64,000 nucleotides of DNA from Desulfolithobacter dissulfuricans (GTDB lineage Bacteria > Desulfobacterota > Desulfobulbia > Desulfobulbales > Desulfobulbaceae): assembly GCF_025998535.1 (NCBI RefSeq), contig NZ_AP024233.1:806001-870000 (forward strand), given 5' to 3'. Shown in pieces: positions 52,984 through 61,859 of this stretch. Position numbers and translations under genes: made by a program. How positions within the stretch are numbered: the first letter of the stretch is position 1; the number at the start of each line of letters is the position of its first letter. Under the pieces are notes generated by a model that was given only the letters and a program-made list of their open reading frames with translations, had not been told where the DNA came from and searched no databases.

Positions 52984-55173
52984 CTACAGCTTGGGGTCCA
53001 GTTTGGCGTAATCAAGATGGAGGATTTTGTCACCGTGGCGGTCAAAGGAAACCTCCACCCGCCTGGGGCCGGGGATATCCTTGATCCGGCCCTGGCCAAA
53101 GAAGGGGTGCTGGACCACCATACCCACCTCGAACTTGACCGGGCCGCCTGCTTTCCTGCCGGCCGGTCGTGCCGGGGGAATCGGCGTGCTCTCCATGGTG
53201 TGTCGTCGGGGTGATGTTTCCCTGTTGTCGTAGAGTCCCGGCTCTATCTCCCGCAGAAAAGGTGACATACCGGTCCGGGTCATTTTGCGGTCCGGGGTGA
53301 CCAGCTCCCTGGGATAGGTGAGAAAGAGCTGTTTTCTGGCCCGGGTGGCGGCCACGTACAGGAGCCGCCGCTCCTCCTCCCAGGCCTCGCCCGGGACCGC
53401 GCTCTGGTGCGGGAAACGTCCCTGGGCCAGGCCCATCACAAAGACCACGTCCCATTCCAGTCCCTTGGCCGAGTGAATGGTGGAGAGGACCAGCCGGTCC
53501 TGGATCTCGCTGCCGGCTGACGACGACGCGGATTCGGGCGGGTCCAGGGTAGTGTCATCGACAAAGGATCGCAGATCACCGTAGCCGCTGATAAGCACCT
53601 TGACCTGGTCGAGTTCCTTGCGTCGTTTGGGATAGTCATCGTAATAGATCTTTTCAAAAATCGGCTCATAATATTCCATGACCAGGTCAAACTGGCCACC
53701 CGGGCTCAGGTCCGGCCGCCGCAGCTCGGAAAAAAGTCGGGTGAGCCGCTCAAATCCTGCCTGCCAGCCCCGGGCCGGCCTGTACCTGGTCAGGGCCTCG
53801 ATGGGATCGTCGGCCTGTTTGATGGTGGCCAGTATCTTCTGGGCTGTTTTGGGCCCCACCTTGTCCAGCTGGAGAAGTATACGGTTCCAGGAGAGATGAT
53901 CCCACGGGTTGACCACCACCCTGAGGAAGGAGAGCGCATCCTTGATATGGGACGATTCAGTCAGCTTGAGGCCGCCCCGTTTTTCATATTCCACCATGGA
54001 GGAGGTCAGCTCCATTTCCAGCTTGTAAGAGTGAAAACCGGAACGGAACAGGACCGCGATTTCGCTGATATCGGTACCACCTGCGGTTAACTCCCGGATG
54101 GTCTGGACAATGAAACGGGCCTCGCTGCTTTCATTGCGGGCCCCGAAGACCACCGGTCGGGTTCCGCCCTCCCGGGAGGTGAACAGCTCCTTGGTGAATT
54201 TCTGCTGCGCTTTTTCGATGATGGCGTTGGTCAGGGAGAGGATGGGCTGGGTGGAGCGATAGTTCTCTTCCAGCTTGATGATCCGGGTGCCGGGAAACTG
54301 TTCGGGAAAGCGCATGATGTTGTAGAAATCAGCACCGCGGAAACTGTAGATGGACTGGGCATCGTCGCCCACCACCATGACATTGTCATGCTCCGTGGCC
54401 AGGAGCCGGACGATTTCGGCCTGGATCAAATTGGTGTCCTGGTATTCATCGACCAGGATGTGCTGAAAACGGCTGCAGATTTCATGGCGGGCCTCCTCGG
54501 ACTCGGCCAGCAGTCGCTGCCAGTTGACCAGCAGGTCATCGTAATCCATGAGCCCGTGGTCGAGCTTGAACTGGGCGTAATGCCGGCGAATGGTATGGAT
54601 ATCCTCGACAAACTCCGAGAGATGGATGTACTGCTCAAAGATCAGGTCCTCGATGGGGATGGCCCTGTTGATGGAGCCGGAGAGGATGTTCATGATCACC
54701 CGTTTGGAGGGGAACCGTTTACCGGCTCCGGCCAGACCCAGGGAGGATTTGAGCAGGTTGATGATCCCCTCCCCGTCGCCCCGGTCGATGATGGTGAACC
54801 CGGAACCGAACCCCAGGTGGTGACCGTATCGGCGCAGCAGCATGTTGGCGGTGGCATGGAAGGTGCCACCCATGATGCGCTGACAGGACTGACCGGTGAG
54901 CTGGCCGGCCCGCCACATCATCTCCTCGGCTGCCCGGCGGGTAAAGGTCAGCAGGAGAATGGATTCAGGCTCCACACCCTGCCGGATCAGGTGGGCCATG
55001 CGGTAGACCAGGGTTCGGGTCTTGCCCGAGCCGGCACCGGCAATGACCAGTACCGGGCCCTCGCCATGGGTCACGGCGGCAAACTGGGCCTCGTTGAGTA
55101 CCTCCCTGCTGATGACCGATGCAGGGTCAGGGGAACATGGGCTACCGGGATCTGGAAAGAGTTCACGCTGCAT
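52984..55173 (-). CDS. UvrD/Rep-family ATP-dependent DNA helicase
   Basis: 729 residues from the ATG at 55173 (MQRELFPDPG); an in-frame ATG at 55209 would add 12. Superfamily 1A motifs: Q motif LNEAQFAAVTHGEGP, Walker A AGAGSGKTRTL (about residue 46), LTFTRRAAEEM, Walker B VDEYQDTN, GDDAQSIYSFRGA, ENYRSTQPI, TIHSAKGLEWDVVF and EERRLLYVAATRAR. The C-terminal 60 residues (VVQHPFFGQGRIKDI) match the RNA-polymerase/DNA-binding Tudor-like tail of PcrA-type helicases. Probably involved in repair and conflict resolution. Confidence 0.93.
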   Translation of the reverse strand: MQRELFPDPGSPCSPDPASVISREVLNEAQFAAVTHGEGPVLVIAGAGSGKTRTLVYRMAHLIRQGVEPESILLLTFTRRAAEEMMWRAGQLTGQSCQRIMGGTFHATANMLLRRYGHHLGFGSGFTIIDRGDGEGIINLLKSSLGLAGAGKRFPSKRVIMNILSGSINRAIPIEDLIFEQYIHLSEFVEDIHTIRRHYAQFKLDHGLMDYDDLLVNWQRLLAESEEARHEICSRFQHILVDEYQDTNLIQAEIVRLLATEHDNVMVVGDDAQSIYSFRGADFYNIMRFPEQFPGTRIIKLEENYRSTQPILSLTNAIIEKAQQKFTKELFTSREGGTRPVVFGARNESSEARFIVQTIRELTAGGTDISEIAVLFRSGFHSYKLEMELTSSMVEYEKRGGLKLTESSHIKDALSFLRVVVNPWDHLSWNRILLQLDKVGPKTAQKILATIKQADDPIEALTRYRPARGWQAGFERLTRLFSELRRPDLSPGGQFDLVMEYYEPIFEKIYYDDYPKRRKELDQVKVLISGYGDLRSFVDDTTLDPPESASSSAGSEIQDRLVLSTIHSAKGLEWDVVFVMGLAQGRFPHQSAVPGEAWEEERRLLYVAATRARKQLFLTYPRELVTPDRKMTRTGMSPFLREIEPGLYDNRETSPRRHTMESTPIPPARPAGRKAGGPVKFEVGMVVQHPFFGQGRIKDIPGPRRVEVSFDRHGDKILHLDYAKLDPKL

Positions 55174-55301
55174 GGCCACGGTTGTACCATAGGGCGTCCC
55201 GCCCTGCAATGGTTGTTGACACCTGCCGGGTCACGGTGTAGATTTGCTGCCAAAACGGAGGGATACCACCATCTACTTATGCTATAAGGCGGGAGAGAGA
55301 C

Positions 55302-55709
55302 ATGATGGATACAGCGAAACTGGAGGCTATCTTTACCGAGGATACCCTGACTGAGCTCTTCGGACCCGAACGGACCAATGATTTTTTCGAGGCCCTGTTC
55401 GGTGATGCGGAGGAGGGGGCCTATGATATCAGGCTCAGCTACGTGGGCTATGATCCGGGAACCAATACCCTGCGTTTTTACCTGGACCTGCATGAGCGTC
55501 CCGGCTGCTGCCTGGCCTGCAACCTGACCTATGGCCTGCCGGAGGTCTTTTCCCGGCATCCGATCATTAATATCAAGGGGCTGGTGGAGGAGATAGAGAA
55601 AAAACTGGCCGGAGAGGCACGTTGCGAGAGCTGGAAACTCGGCACCACGGTGCAGCAGAGCCGAAGCCTCCACTCCATTCCCCTGGAGATCAAACTGCAG
55701 ACAGCCTGA
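55302..55709 (+). CDS. Conserved-type hypothetical protein
   Basis: 135 residues, acidic, soluble, no signal peptide. A mixed alpha/beta pattern (DIRLSYVGYDPGTNTLRFYL) with a CCLAC motif and a C-terminal half ending SLEIKLQTA-like strands. GGAGAGAGA ribosome site. I do not recognise the family. Monocistronic, divergent from the helicase gene and convergent with the GGDEF gene. Confidence 0.7.
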   Translation: MMDTAKLEAIFTEDTLTELFGPERTNDFFEALFGDAEEGAYDIRLSYVGYDPGTNTLRFYLDLHERPGCCLACNLTYGLPEVFSRHPIINIKGLVEEIEKKLAGEARCESWKLGTTVQQSRSLHSIPLEIKLQTA

Positions 55710-55857
55710 ACTGGTGTCAACCGGGGAAAAGGTCCGCCATTCCGAGGTCACGGGAACGGGGCGGTTCTGGGGTGCAGTTCATTACTGCCCGGGGGCTGTC
55801 CCTGGTTCCGCCCGGAGGAAACCAGGCGGCGTCGCCCGAAGCCGTGGATAGTTCTGC

Positions 55858-56859
55858 TCAGGCCCGGGCCACCCGGGAACGACCGGCCGCCTTGGCCTGG
55901 TAGAGCATGTCGTCGGCCTTGTCCAGCCATTCTTCGCGGTCCATGCCAGGCTCCCACTGCATGAGGCCGATACTGACCCCGAGTTTGTGGTCACCGGCAG
56001 GGATCTGCAGCTGGGCCACCGCCCGGCAGAGGCGCTGGCTCAGCTGCCTGGCCGATTCGATATCCGTATCCGAGAGCACCAGGAGGAATTCATCTCCCCC
56101 CATGCGGGCCAGCAGGTCGGTGGCGCGGATCTCTTTTTGCAGAACCGCGGCCACCTGCTGCAGGACCCGGTCCCCCATGAGATGGCCCATGGAGTCGTTG
56201 ACTTCCTTGAAATGGTCCAGGTCCAGGGCCGCCAGGGTCAGGGGATGGTTGTGACGGCGGGCCCTCTCCATGATGCACTCAATTCGTTCCTCGAAAACCA
56301 GCCGGTTCGGGAGCCCGGTCAGGGCATCCTTGCGGGCCTGTTCAAATATCTTCTCATAGTCCAGGGTCCGTTTCAACGGCTCGGCCAGGATGGTCAGGGA
56401 CTCGTTGATCAGCTCGATCTCTTCGTTGCCGATGCGGTTGTCCTTGCGCAGCAGAACCAGCAGGCTCTTGCAGTCCGGGGTGGAAAAGCCCCAGGTGTGG
56501 GCAAAAAAGTTATCGACCAGCAGGCAACCCCGGGTCTCAGTGTCCCGGGAGGTCAGGAGTCGTTCGGCGATGTCAATAACCTGACGCCGGTCCGGGCCAT
56601 GGCTGGAACAGAACATGTGCATCCGCTGCCGGGTGAGGTTATGGTAGCCGATCAGCTCGTGGGGAACATACTGGGCCAGCCAGATGGAGTAGGCCTCGAT
56701 CATGGAGGTCAGGTCCAGGATTCCGGCGATATGTCCATACAACTCATTGACCTTGCGAAGTCTTTCCGACTGTTTCCGGTAATGGCTCAGTTCACTGAGA
56801 AGTTCTTCCACCTGGGTCGCTCCGGTCTGATCAAATTTTTCCATATTCTGCTCGGGCAT
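55858..56859 (-). CDS. Diguanylate cyclase (GGDEF)
   Basis: About 333 residues from the ATG at 56859 (MPEQNMEKFDQTG; AGGA upstream); the frame runs on to 56919. A helical N-terminus, a GAF-like sensory region (about residues 40-150), then a GGDEF domain with the intact active site RMGGDEFLLVL, GLPNRLVFEERI and ALDLDHFKEVND. No transmembrane segment. The upstream R-x-x-D inhibitory site is not obvious. Makes c-di-GMP, for which the PilZ protein at 39412 is a possible reader. Confidence 0.9.
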   Translation of the reverse strand: MPEQNMEKFDQTGATQVEELLSELSHYRKQSERLRKVNELYGHIAGILDLTSMIEAYSIWLAQYVPHELIGYHNLTRQRMHMFCSSHGPDRRQVIDIAERLLTSRDTETRGCLLVDNFFAHTWGFSTPDCKSLLVLLRKDNRIGNEEIELINESLTILAEPLKRTLDYEKIFEQARKDALTGLPNRLVFEERIECIMERARRHNHPLTLAALDLDHFKEVNDSMGHLMGDRVLQQVAAVLQKEIRATDLLARMGGDEFLLVLSDTDIESARQLSQRLCRAVAQLQIPAGDHKLGVSIGLMQWEPGMDREEWLDKADDMLYQAKAAGRSRVARA

Positions 56860-57174
56860 GGGGTGTTCCTGTTTCCGCGTTGCTGGAGTGTCTGCCAGTA
56901 AAACGTCTGCTGTGCCCAAAACTATGCCAACCGCGTGCCAGAGTCTGGCTATTTTTTGTTATATGCTGTTATGTCAACATATTGAGGGCATTTGCTCTGG
57001 GTGTCAAGCGGGGTGCGGAAGGTTTTTGTCTGGTGTCGTGTCAAAAGAATGACGCTTGCGCGTCCGGATCCGGAGCTGGAGGAAAAATGAGCCGTCCCTT
57101 GTGGAAACCTGTGCTTCGCGGTAGAGAAGACAGGGTGAGAGACTGTGGCAACAGGTAGCACGTAAGGGGCAACA
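56860..57174. other. Intergenic region, nothing recognised
   Basis: About 315 bp between the divergent GGDEF and DUF401 genes; no frame, repeat or clear promoter was identified. Confidence 0.5.
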
Positions 57175-58488
57175 GTGGAGCTTGATTTTCTTTTTTCCAT
57201 AGGGCCGGTGTCCAGGATCCTGGCCGTTTTCTGCCTGATTCTTCTGGGCTGCCGTCTGCGGATCCCCATGGGCTGCGGGCTGCTCCTGGGCGGTCTGCTG
57301 ATCGATTTCTGGGCCGGCAAGGGTGGCAGGGAGGTGACGGCGGACCTGGCTGCTGCCCTGGGCCGCCCTGAACTCTGGTTCATGCTGATAAATATTTCCC
57401 TGATCCTGGAGTTTGGCTACCTCATGGCCTCGGAGAAAAACAGTGAGATCCTGCTGGTAACAGCCCGGAGGCTCGGTGGTCGCCACGGCCGGATACTCAG
57501 CCTGGTCCTGATCCCGGCGGCCCTGGGGCTTGTGCCCATGCCCGGGGGGGCACTTTTTTCCGCTCCGCTTGTCGGCGAGGCGGTCCGGGACCAACGGGTG
57601 GAGCCGGCCTGGAAGGCTTCGGTCAATTACTGGTTCCGGCATGTGCTGGAATACTGGTGGCCGCTGTACCCGGTGGTGATCGTTTCTCTTTCCATATTTA
57701 CCCTGCCGGTGTGGCAGTATTTTCTCCTGATGATCCCCTTTACCCTGGTCAGCCTGGCGGCCGGCTGGTGGTTCATGCTCCGGCCGAAGATGAAACTGCT
57801 GGCTGTGGAGCCAGGAGAGACGCCCGGAAATCCGGGCCGGATTGGCCGGGTCCTGCTGCCCATAACTTTGATTGTCCTGTGCACCCTCATCCTGCCCCCA
57901 CTCGTGGGCCGGCTGATCCCTGGCGGGTCCTCTTCGCTGCACAAGCTCCTGGCCATGTTCCTGGGCCTGGTGATCAGCCTGACCGTGGTCAGCCTGGGGC
58001 GCGGCACCAGCGACGAGAGGCTGTTCCTCTTTGCGCATATCTTCTCCGCCAAAACCCTGAGCGTGGTCCTGACCCTTGGCGGGGTGATGATCTTCCAGGC
58101 CATGCTCGAGGCTTCGGACCTGTTGCCGGCTGCCGGCAAACAACTTGGTGGTTCGGCCATACCGGTGGAGGTTATCATCGGTTTTCTGCCCTTTCTGGCC
58201 GGACTGGTCACCGGTATTGCCATCGGCTTCGGGGGTCCGGCCTTTCCCCTGGTGGTGGGGCTGGCAGGCGGTGACCCCGCGATCAGCCAGGGGGCGGCCC
58301 TGGTGCTGGCCTTTGCCATGGGCTATGCCGGCATGATGCTCTCCCCGGTCCATCTCTGTTACCTGTTGACCAGGCGATATTTTGTCACCGGGGTGCTGGC
58401 CACCTACAGGTACCTGCTGCCCTGTGTCCTGTCGGTAATGCTTTGGGGAATTGCGGTTCATGCGGGACTTCGGGTGATGTCATGGTAG
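57175..58488 (+). CDS. DUF401-family membrane transporter
   Basis: 437 residues, GTG start with AAGGGG upstream. About ten membrane helices; PMPGGALFSAPLVGE and the mirrored segment FGGPAFPLVVGLAGGD resemble the paired Gly/Pro-rich re-entrant loops of the IT superfamily (anion transporters), as in DUF401. Substrate unknown. Its stop overlaps the nagZ start (ATGGTAG), so they form an operon with the TM2 gene. Confidence 0.83.
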   Translation: MELDFLFSIGPVSRILAVFCLILLGCRLRIPMGCGLLLGGLLIDFWAGKGGREVTADLAAALGRPELWFMLINISLILEFGYLMASEKNSEILLVTARRLGGRHGRILSLVLIPAALGLVPMPGGALFSAPLVGEAVRDQRVEPAWKASVNYWFRHVLEYWWPLYPVVIVSLSIFTLPVWQYFLLMIPFTLVSLAAGWWFMLRPKMKLLAVEPGETPGNPGRIGRVLLPITLIVLCTLILPPLVGRLIPGGSSSLHKLLAMFLGLVISLTVVSLGRGTSDERLFLFAHIFSAKTLSVVLTLGGVMIFQAMLEASDLLPAAGKQLGGSAIPVEVIIGFLPFLAGLVTGIAIGFGGPAFPLVVGLAGGDPAISQGAALVLAFAMGYAGMMLSPVHLCYLLTRRYFVTGVLATYRYLLPCVLSVMLWGIAVHAGLRVMSW

Positions 58489-59549
58489 AATCTGTTTTTG
58501 AGAGACTACCCCTGGGCCAGATGTTCATGGTTGGCTTTGACGGCTGCCGGCTCGAGGAAGACCACCCATTGCGGGAGGTCATTGAAAGGCAGCGGGTGGG
58601 CGGAGTGATCCTCTTTGACCGCAATGTGGACGGGCGGCGGCAGAATATCCGTTCGCCCGCCCAGCTCAAGGGTTTGACAGCCTCGCTTCACGATCTTTCC
58701 CCGGCCCCCCTGCTCGTTGCCGTGGATCAGGAGGGTGGCCGGGTCTGCCGTCTGAAGGAAAGGGACGGTTTCCTGCCCTCATGCACTGCGGCCGAGCTTG
58801 GCCGACACGAGGCCGATCCCCATGGTCCGGTCCTGGCCATGGCCAGGGAGTTGCGGGAGATGGGGATCAATCTTAACCTGGCGCCGGTGGTTGATCTGGA
58901 TATCTATCCGGAAAATCCCATTATCGGTCGCCATGGACGCAGTTTTGGCGCTGATCCGGACCTGGTGGTTGCCCAGGCCCGGGCCTTCATCCAGGCGCAC
59001 CACCGGGCCGGGATAGCCTGTGCCCTCAAGCATTTTCCCGGTCACGGCAGTTCCCGGGGCGACACCCATCTTGGGTTTGTCGATGTGACCGACACCTGGC
59101 AGGAAAAGGAGCTTGAGCCCTTTGCCCGCCTGATCGATCATGGGCTGGCCGACTGCGTCATGACCGCCCATGTGGTCAACCGGCAACTTGATCCCGACGG
59201 GTTGCCGGCCACCCTGTCGCCGCCGGTCCTTACCGGCCTGCTCCGGCAGCGGCTGGGCTTTGACGGGGTCATCATCTCCGATGATCTGCAGATGGGGGCC
59301 ATCAGCGGGCAGTGGAGTTATCGGGAGGCGGTGCAGCGGGCCGTGCTGGCCGGGGTGGATCTGCTCATTGTCGGCAACAATCTCATCCGTCAGCCGGACG
59401 CGGTGGCGGAGGGGATCCTGGCGATAGAGGAACTGTTTGACCGGGGCAGGCTGGACGTTGCCCGCATCAGCCGCTCCCTCGAGCGGATTGAAAAGTTAAA
59501 AAAGAACATACAGGAGAGAGTCCATGGAGGCAAAACAGGAAACCCATAA
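58482..59549 (+). CDS. nagZ: Beta-N-acetylhexosaminidase NagZ (GH3)
   Basis: 355 residues from the ATG at 58482; an earlier ATG at 58443 lies in the DUF401 gene. GH3 fold: GVILFDRNV, LLVAVDQEGGRVCRL, NLNLAPVVDLD, catalytic His/Asp loop KHFPGHGSSRGDTH, and VIISDDLQMGAI with the nucleophile Asp. Cleaves GlcNAc from anhydro-muropeptides during wall recycling, matching the AmpG-like permease at 43559. The loop has SSRGD where many NagZ have DTxxDS. Confidence 0.93.
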   Translation: MVESVFERLPLGQMFMVGFDGCRLEEDHPLREVIERQRVGGVILFDRNVDGRRQNIRSPAQLKGLTASLHDLSPAPLLVAVDQEGGRVCRLKERDGFLPSCTAAELGRHEADPHGPVLAMARELREMGINLNLAPVVDLDIYPENPIIGRHGRSFGADPDLVVAQARAFIQAHHRAGIACALKHFPGHGSSRGDTHLGFVDVTDTWQEKELEPFARLIDHGLADCVMTAHVVNRQLDPDGLPATLSPPVLTGLLRQRLGFDGVIISDDLQMGAISGQWSYREAVQRAVLAGVDLLIVGNNLIRQPDAVAEGILAIEELFDRGRLDVARISRSLERIEKLKKNIQERVHGGKTGNP

Positions 59550-59934
59550 CCTGGTGGTGGGGTACATACTCTGGGCCTTTGGCTTTTTAGGGGCCCATCG
59601 TTTTTACTTCGGCCGGCCCATTTCCGGGACCATCTATTTCTTCACTCTGGGCCTGTTTCTCATCGGCTGGCTGGTGGATCTTTTTCTCATTCCTAAAATG
59701 GAACGGGAGGCGGAGATCCGCTACATTCCAGGGCCGATCGATTACAATGTTGCCTGGCTGCTCCTGGTGTTTCTCGGTTTTTTCGGGATCCACCGCATGT
59801 ACATGGGTAAATGGCTGACCGGCATTCTCTATCTGCTGACCGCCGGCCTGTTCGGCATCGGCTATATCTATGACATGTGGACCTTGAACGATCAGATCAC
59901 CCTGATAAACGGCCGGGCAGGGGGAGGAAGTTGA
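59524..59934 (+). CDS. Double TM2-domain membrane protein
   Basis: 136 residues containing two TM2 units, each with two membrane helices and the conserved G-x-x-G-x-H-R-F/M-Y signature: FLGAHRFYFGRPISGTIY and FFGIHRMYMGKWLTGILY. Function unknown. It overlaps the nagZ 3' end by 26 bp. Confidence 0.87.
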   Translation: MEAKQETHNLVVGYILWAFGFLGAHRFYFGRPISGTIYFFTLGLFLIGWLVDLFLIPKMEREAEIRYIPGPIDYNVAWLLLVFLGFFGIHRMYMGKWLTGILYLLTAGLFGIGYIYDMWTLNDQITLINGRAGGGS

Positions 59935-59935
59935 G

Positions 59936-60847
59936 TCAGGACTTCGGGCAGAGGTGGATCTGGTCGCCGCCAAGTTCCTTGGCCAGGTTCAGGCACTGTT
60001 CGGCAGCGCGCAGCAGGCTTGCCGGATCAGGGTGGTGCTCCTGCTGGCGGGGATCGAAACCGGTGACACCAATGGTGGCCCTGAGCCGGAAGGATGGTTC
60101 GCCCTCCGGAAGTTCGAATCCGTCGAACAGGTTGCGCAACCGGTCGGCGACGACCCGTGCACCCTGGATCGGTGTCTCGGGGAGTACGATCAGGAAACAG
60201 TCCCCGTCCCAGCGGCATATCCAGTCGAGCTCCTGTCTGGTCACCTCCCGGGCCGCCTGGGCAAAGCCGGTCAGGACCCTGTCCCCGGCGCGGTGACCAT
60301 ACTGTTCGTTGATCTGCTGGAGATGGTCGATATCGCAGAGCAACAGACCGATATGATGGTTGTATCGCCTGGCCCGGGCCAGCTCTGAGTCAAGCTTTGT
60401 TTCGGCCACGGTATGGATATAACAGCCGGTCAGGGCGTCGACACCGGTCAGCTCTCGAATTCGCTGCCGCATCTTTTGTTCCCTGTCGAGAAGCCTGGCC
60501 TGGGCCATGGCCCGTTCAAGGACCAGCTCCAGCATGTCGGGCTGGCAGGGCAGGGGCAGCAGGGAGAAGATATCCCAGCGGTTGACCGCTTCGATTCCCC
60601 GGGCAAGTTCGTCCTTTGTCACCAGGACGATGAAAACCGGTCGGCACAGGTTGCGGGCCTGGCGGAAAAACTCTTTTGCCTCCATGTCCGCCAGCTCCAG
60701 GTCGGCCAGGATCAGGTCGAACGGTTGCGGCAGTTCGAGCAGGGAAAGGCCATCCCTGCCGGTGCGGGTGAGGGTGACATCGCACTCCCCGAGATGGGCC
60801 TGGAGCTCTTTCTGGTGGCGGCTGACGATGAGAATGCGCGGTTTCAT
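59936..60847 (-). CDS. Response-regulator-like protein with degenerate GGDEF domain
   Basis: 303 residues from the ATG at 60847 (MKPRILIVSRH). The receiver-like domain keeps the phospho-site Asp (LILADLELAD) but lacks the usual N-terminal acidic pair. The C-terminal GGDEF-type domain (DALTGCYIHTVAETKL, LLLCDIDHLQQINEQYGH) has RWDGDCFLIVL in place of GG(D/E)EF, so the first Gly and the Glu are lost. It is probably not a cyclase and may bind GTP or c-di-GMP only. Stop abuts the TM2 gene tail (convergent). Confidence 0.88.
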   Translation of the reverse strand: MKPRILIVSRHQKELQAHLGECDVTLTRTGRDGLSLLELPQPFDLILADLELADMEAKEFFRQARNLCRPVFIVLVTKDELARGIEAVNRWDIFSLLPLPCQPDMLELVLERAMAQARLLDREQKMRQRIRELTGVDALTGCYIHTVAETKLDSELARARRYNHHIGLLLCDIDHLQQINEQYGHRAGDRVLTGFAQAAREVTRQELDWICRWDGDCFLIVLPETPIQGARVVADRLRNLFDGFELPEGEPSFRLRATIGVTGFDPRQQEHHPDPASLLRAAEQCLNLAKELGGDQIHLCPKS

Positions 60848-61053
60848 GGCTCTTTTCCGGGCTGGCCCCGCAAGGGGCAGATTTTTTTCTGGCAGATACC
60901 GTAGTATAGCATTTGCCATCATAAAAGAGTAAGGGAATCGTCCCGGCCGACTTTTGGTCCGGGCGGGAGCGATCGCGCTGCGATGTGGCGGCTGGCTGGA
61001 CCGTACCGGATTTTCCGGTTGTCATCGCGTAATGCCTGCGTTATAAGCCGGTC

Positions 61054-61329
61054 ATGGAAAAGATACCCATGCAGAACAATTCCTGCAAACCAAAGATCGA
61101 TTATCCCTGTGTCTGGCAGTATACGGTCATCGGCATGGACCGGCAAGCGGTCCGGGCCGCTGTTCTTGAGCATGTGGGCGATGTGGAGATTTCCCTGAGC
61201 GACTCCATGGTCAGCAGTGGCGGTCGCTATATCAGCATGAAGCTGGAATTGACCGTGTACAGTGATTACCAGCGGCTGCGCCTCTACGAGGTGCTGGCCG
61301 GTCATCCCGATATCAAGGTGGTGCTGTGA
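61054..61329 (+). CDS. DUF493 (YbeD-like) protein
   Basis: 91 residues with a ferredoxin-like fold: CVWQYTVIGMDRQAVRAAVL, SSGGRYISMKLELTVYS and a C-terminal DIKVVL strand, as in DUF493. The first ATG (61054) or the ATG at 61069 may be used. Overlaps the next gene by 4 bp. Function unknown in this group. Confidence 0.85.
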   Translation: MEKIPMQNNSCKPKIDYPCVWQYTVIGMDRQAVRAAVLEHVGDVEISLSDSMVSSGGRYISMKLELTVYSDYQRLRLYEVLAGHPDIKVVL

Positions 61330-61859
61330 GCGAGTTGAGTGAGGGTGTTCGGGAAGGGGACGGCGAGCGCATCGATAACCGGATGATACCGGTCATGCGC
61401 GAGGCCATTGCCACCGTGCAGATGATGCTCTTTGCCGAGCTGAAGGACGACGTGATGGCCCGCTACCAGGACTGGCCCGAGCAGGACCGCAAACGCCTGG
61501 TCGGGGCCATTGTCAACGATGTGTTCGGCACCCCGGCGGTGGACGGCGAGGCCTGGCAGTTTGCCCGCCGCCATCTGCTGGTGCTGGAAGAGGAGTTGAA
61601 AAAGGTGGCCGGCCGCATTCCCGACCTGCTCGATATCCTTACCGATGCCCTGCGGATGCAGACCATCTGCGATAACCAGGAAGGGATTCACTCCATTGCC
61701 ACCCTGCTCCGGGCCCGGGAAGTGGGCATCCTCCAGCAGGACCGTCCCCTGCCCATGCCCTCCACCTTCATGATCAATGTCCGCAACCGGGCGGTCAGGT
61801 ACGGTCTGGTGGCGCCGATGCAGGCCTCTGCTCCCCCTGCCGAAGATCCACCAGCGTAG
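61326..61859 (+). CDS. Hypothetical protein coupled to DUF493
   Basis: 177 residues, soluble, largely helical, acidic N-terminus ([12 protein letters not shown]). GTG start overlapping the DUF493 stop (GTGA). The C-terminal 20 residues ([14 protein letters not shown]) are low-complexity. Family not recognised. Its last 65 bp overlap the 3' end of the convergent lpxB-smr gene, which is unusual and could mean one of the two tails is not native. Confidence 0.75.
   Translation: MSELSEGVREGDGERIDNRMIPVMREAIATVQMMLFAELKDDVMARYQDWPEQDRKRLVGAIVNDVFGTPAVDGEAWQFARRHLLVLEEELKKVAGRIPDLLDILTDALRMQTICDNQEGIHSIATLLRAREVGILQQDRPLPMPSTFMINVRNRAVRYGLVAPMQASAPPAEDPPA

Noticed and set aside
57004-58461. 485-codon minus-strand frame
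   Set aside because: Antisense to the DUF401 gene; Gln/His/Gly-rich shadow without domains.
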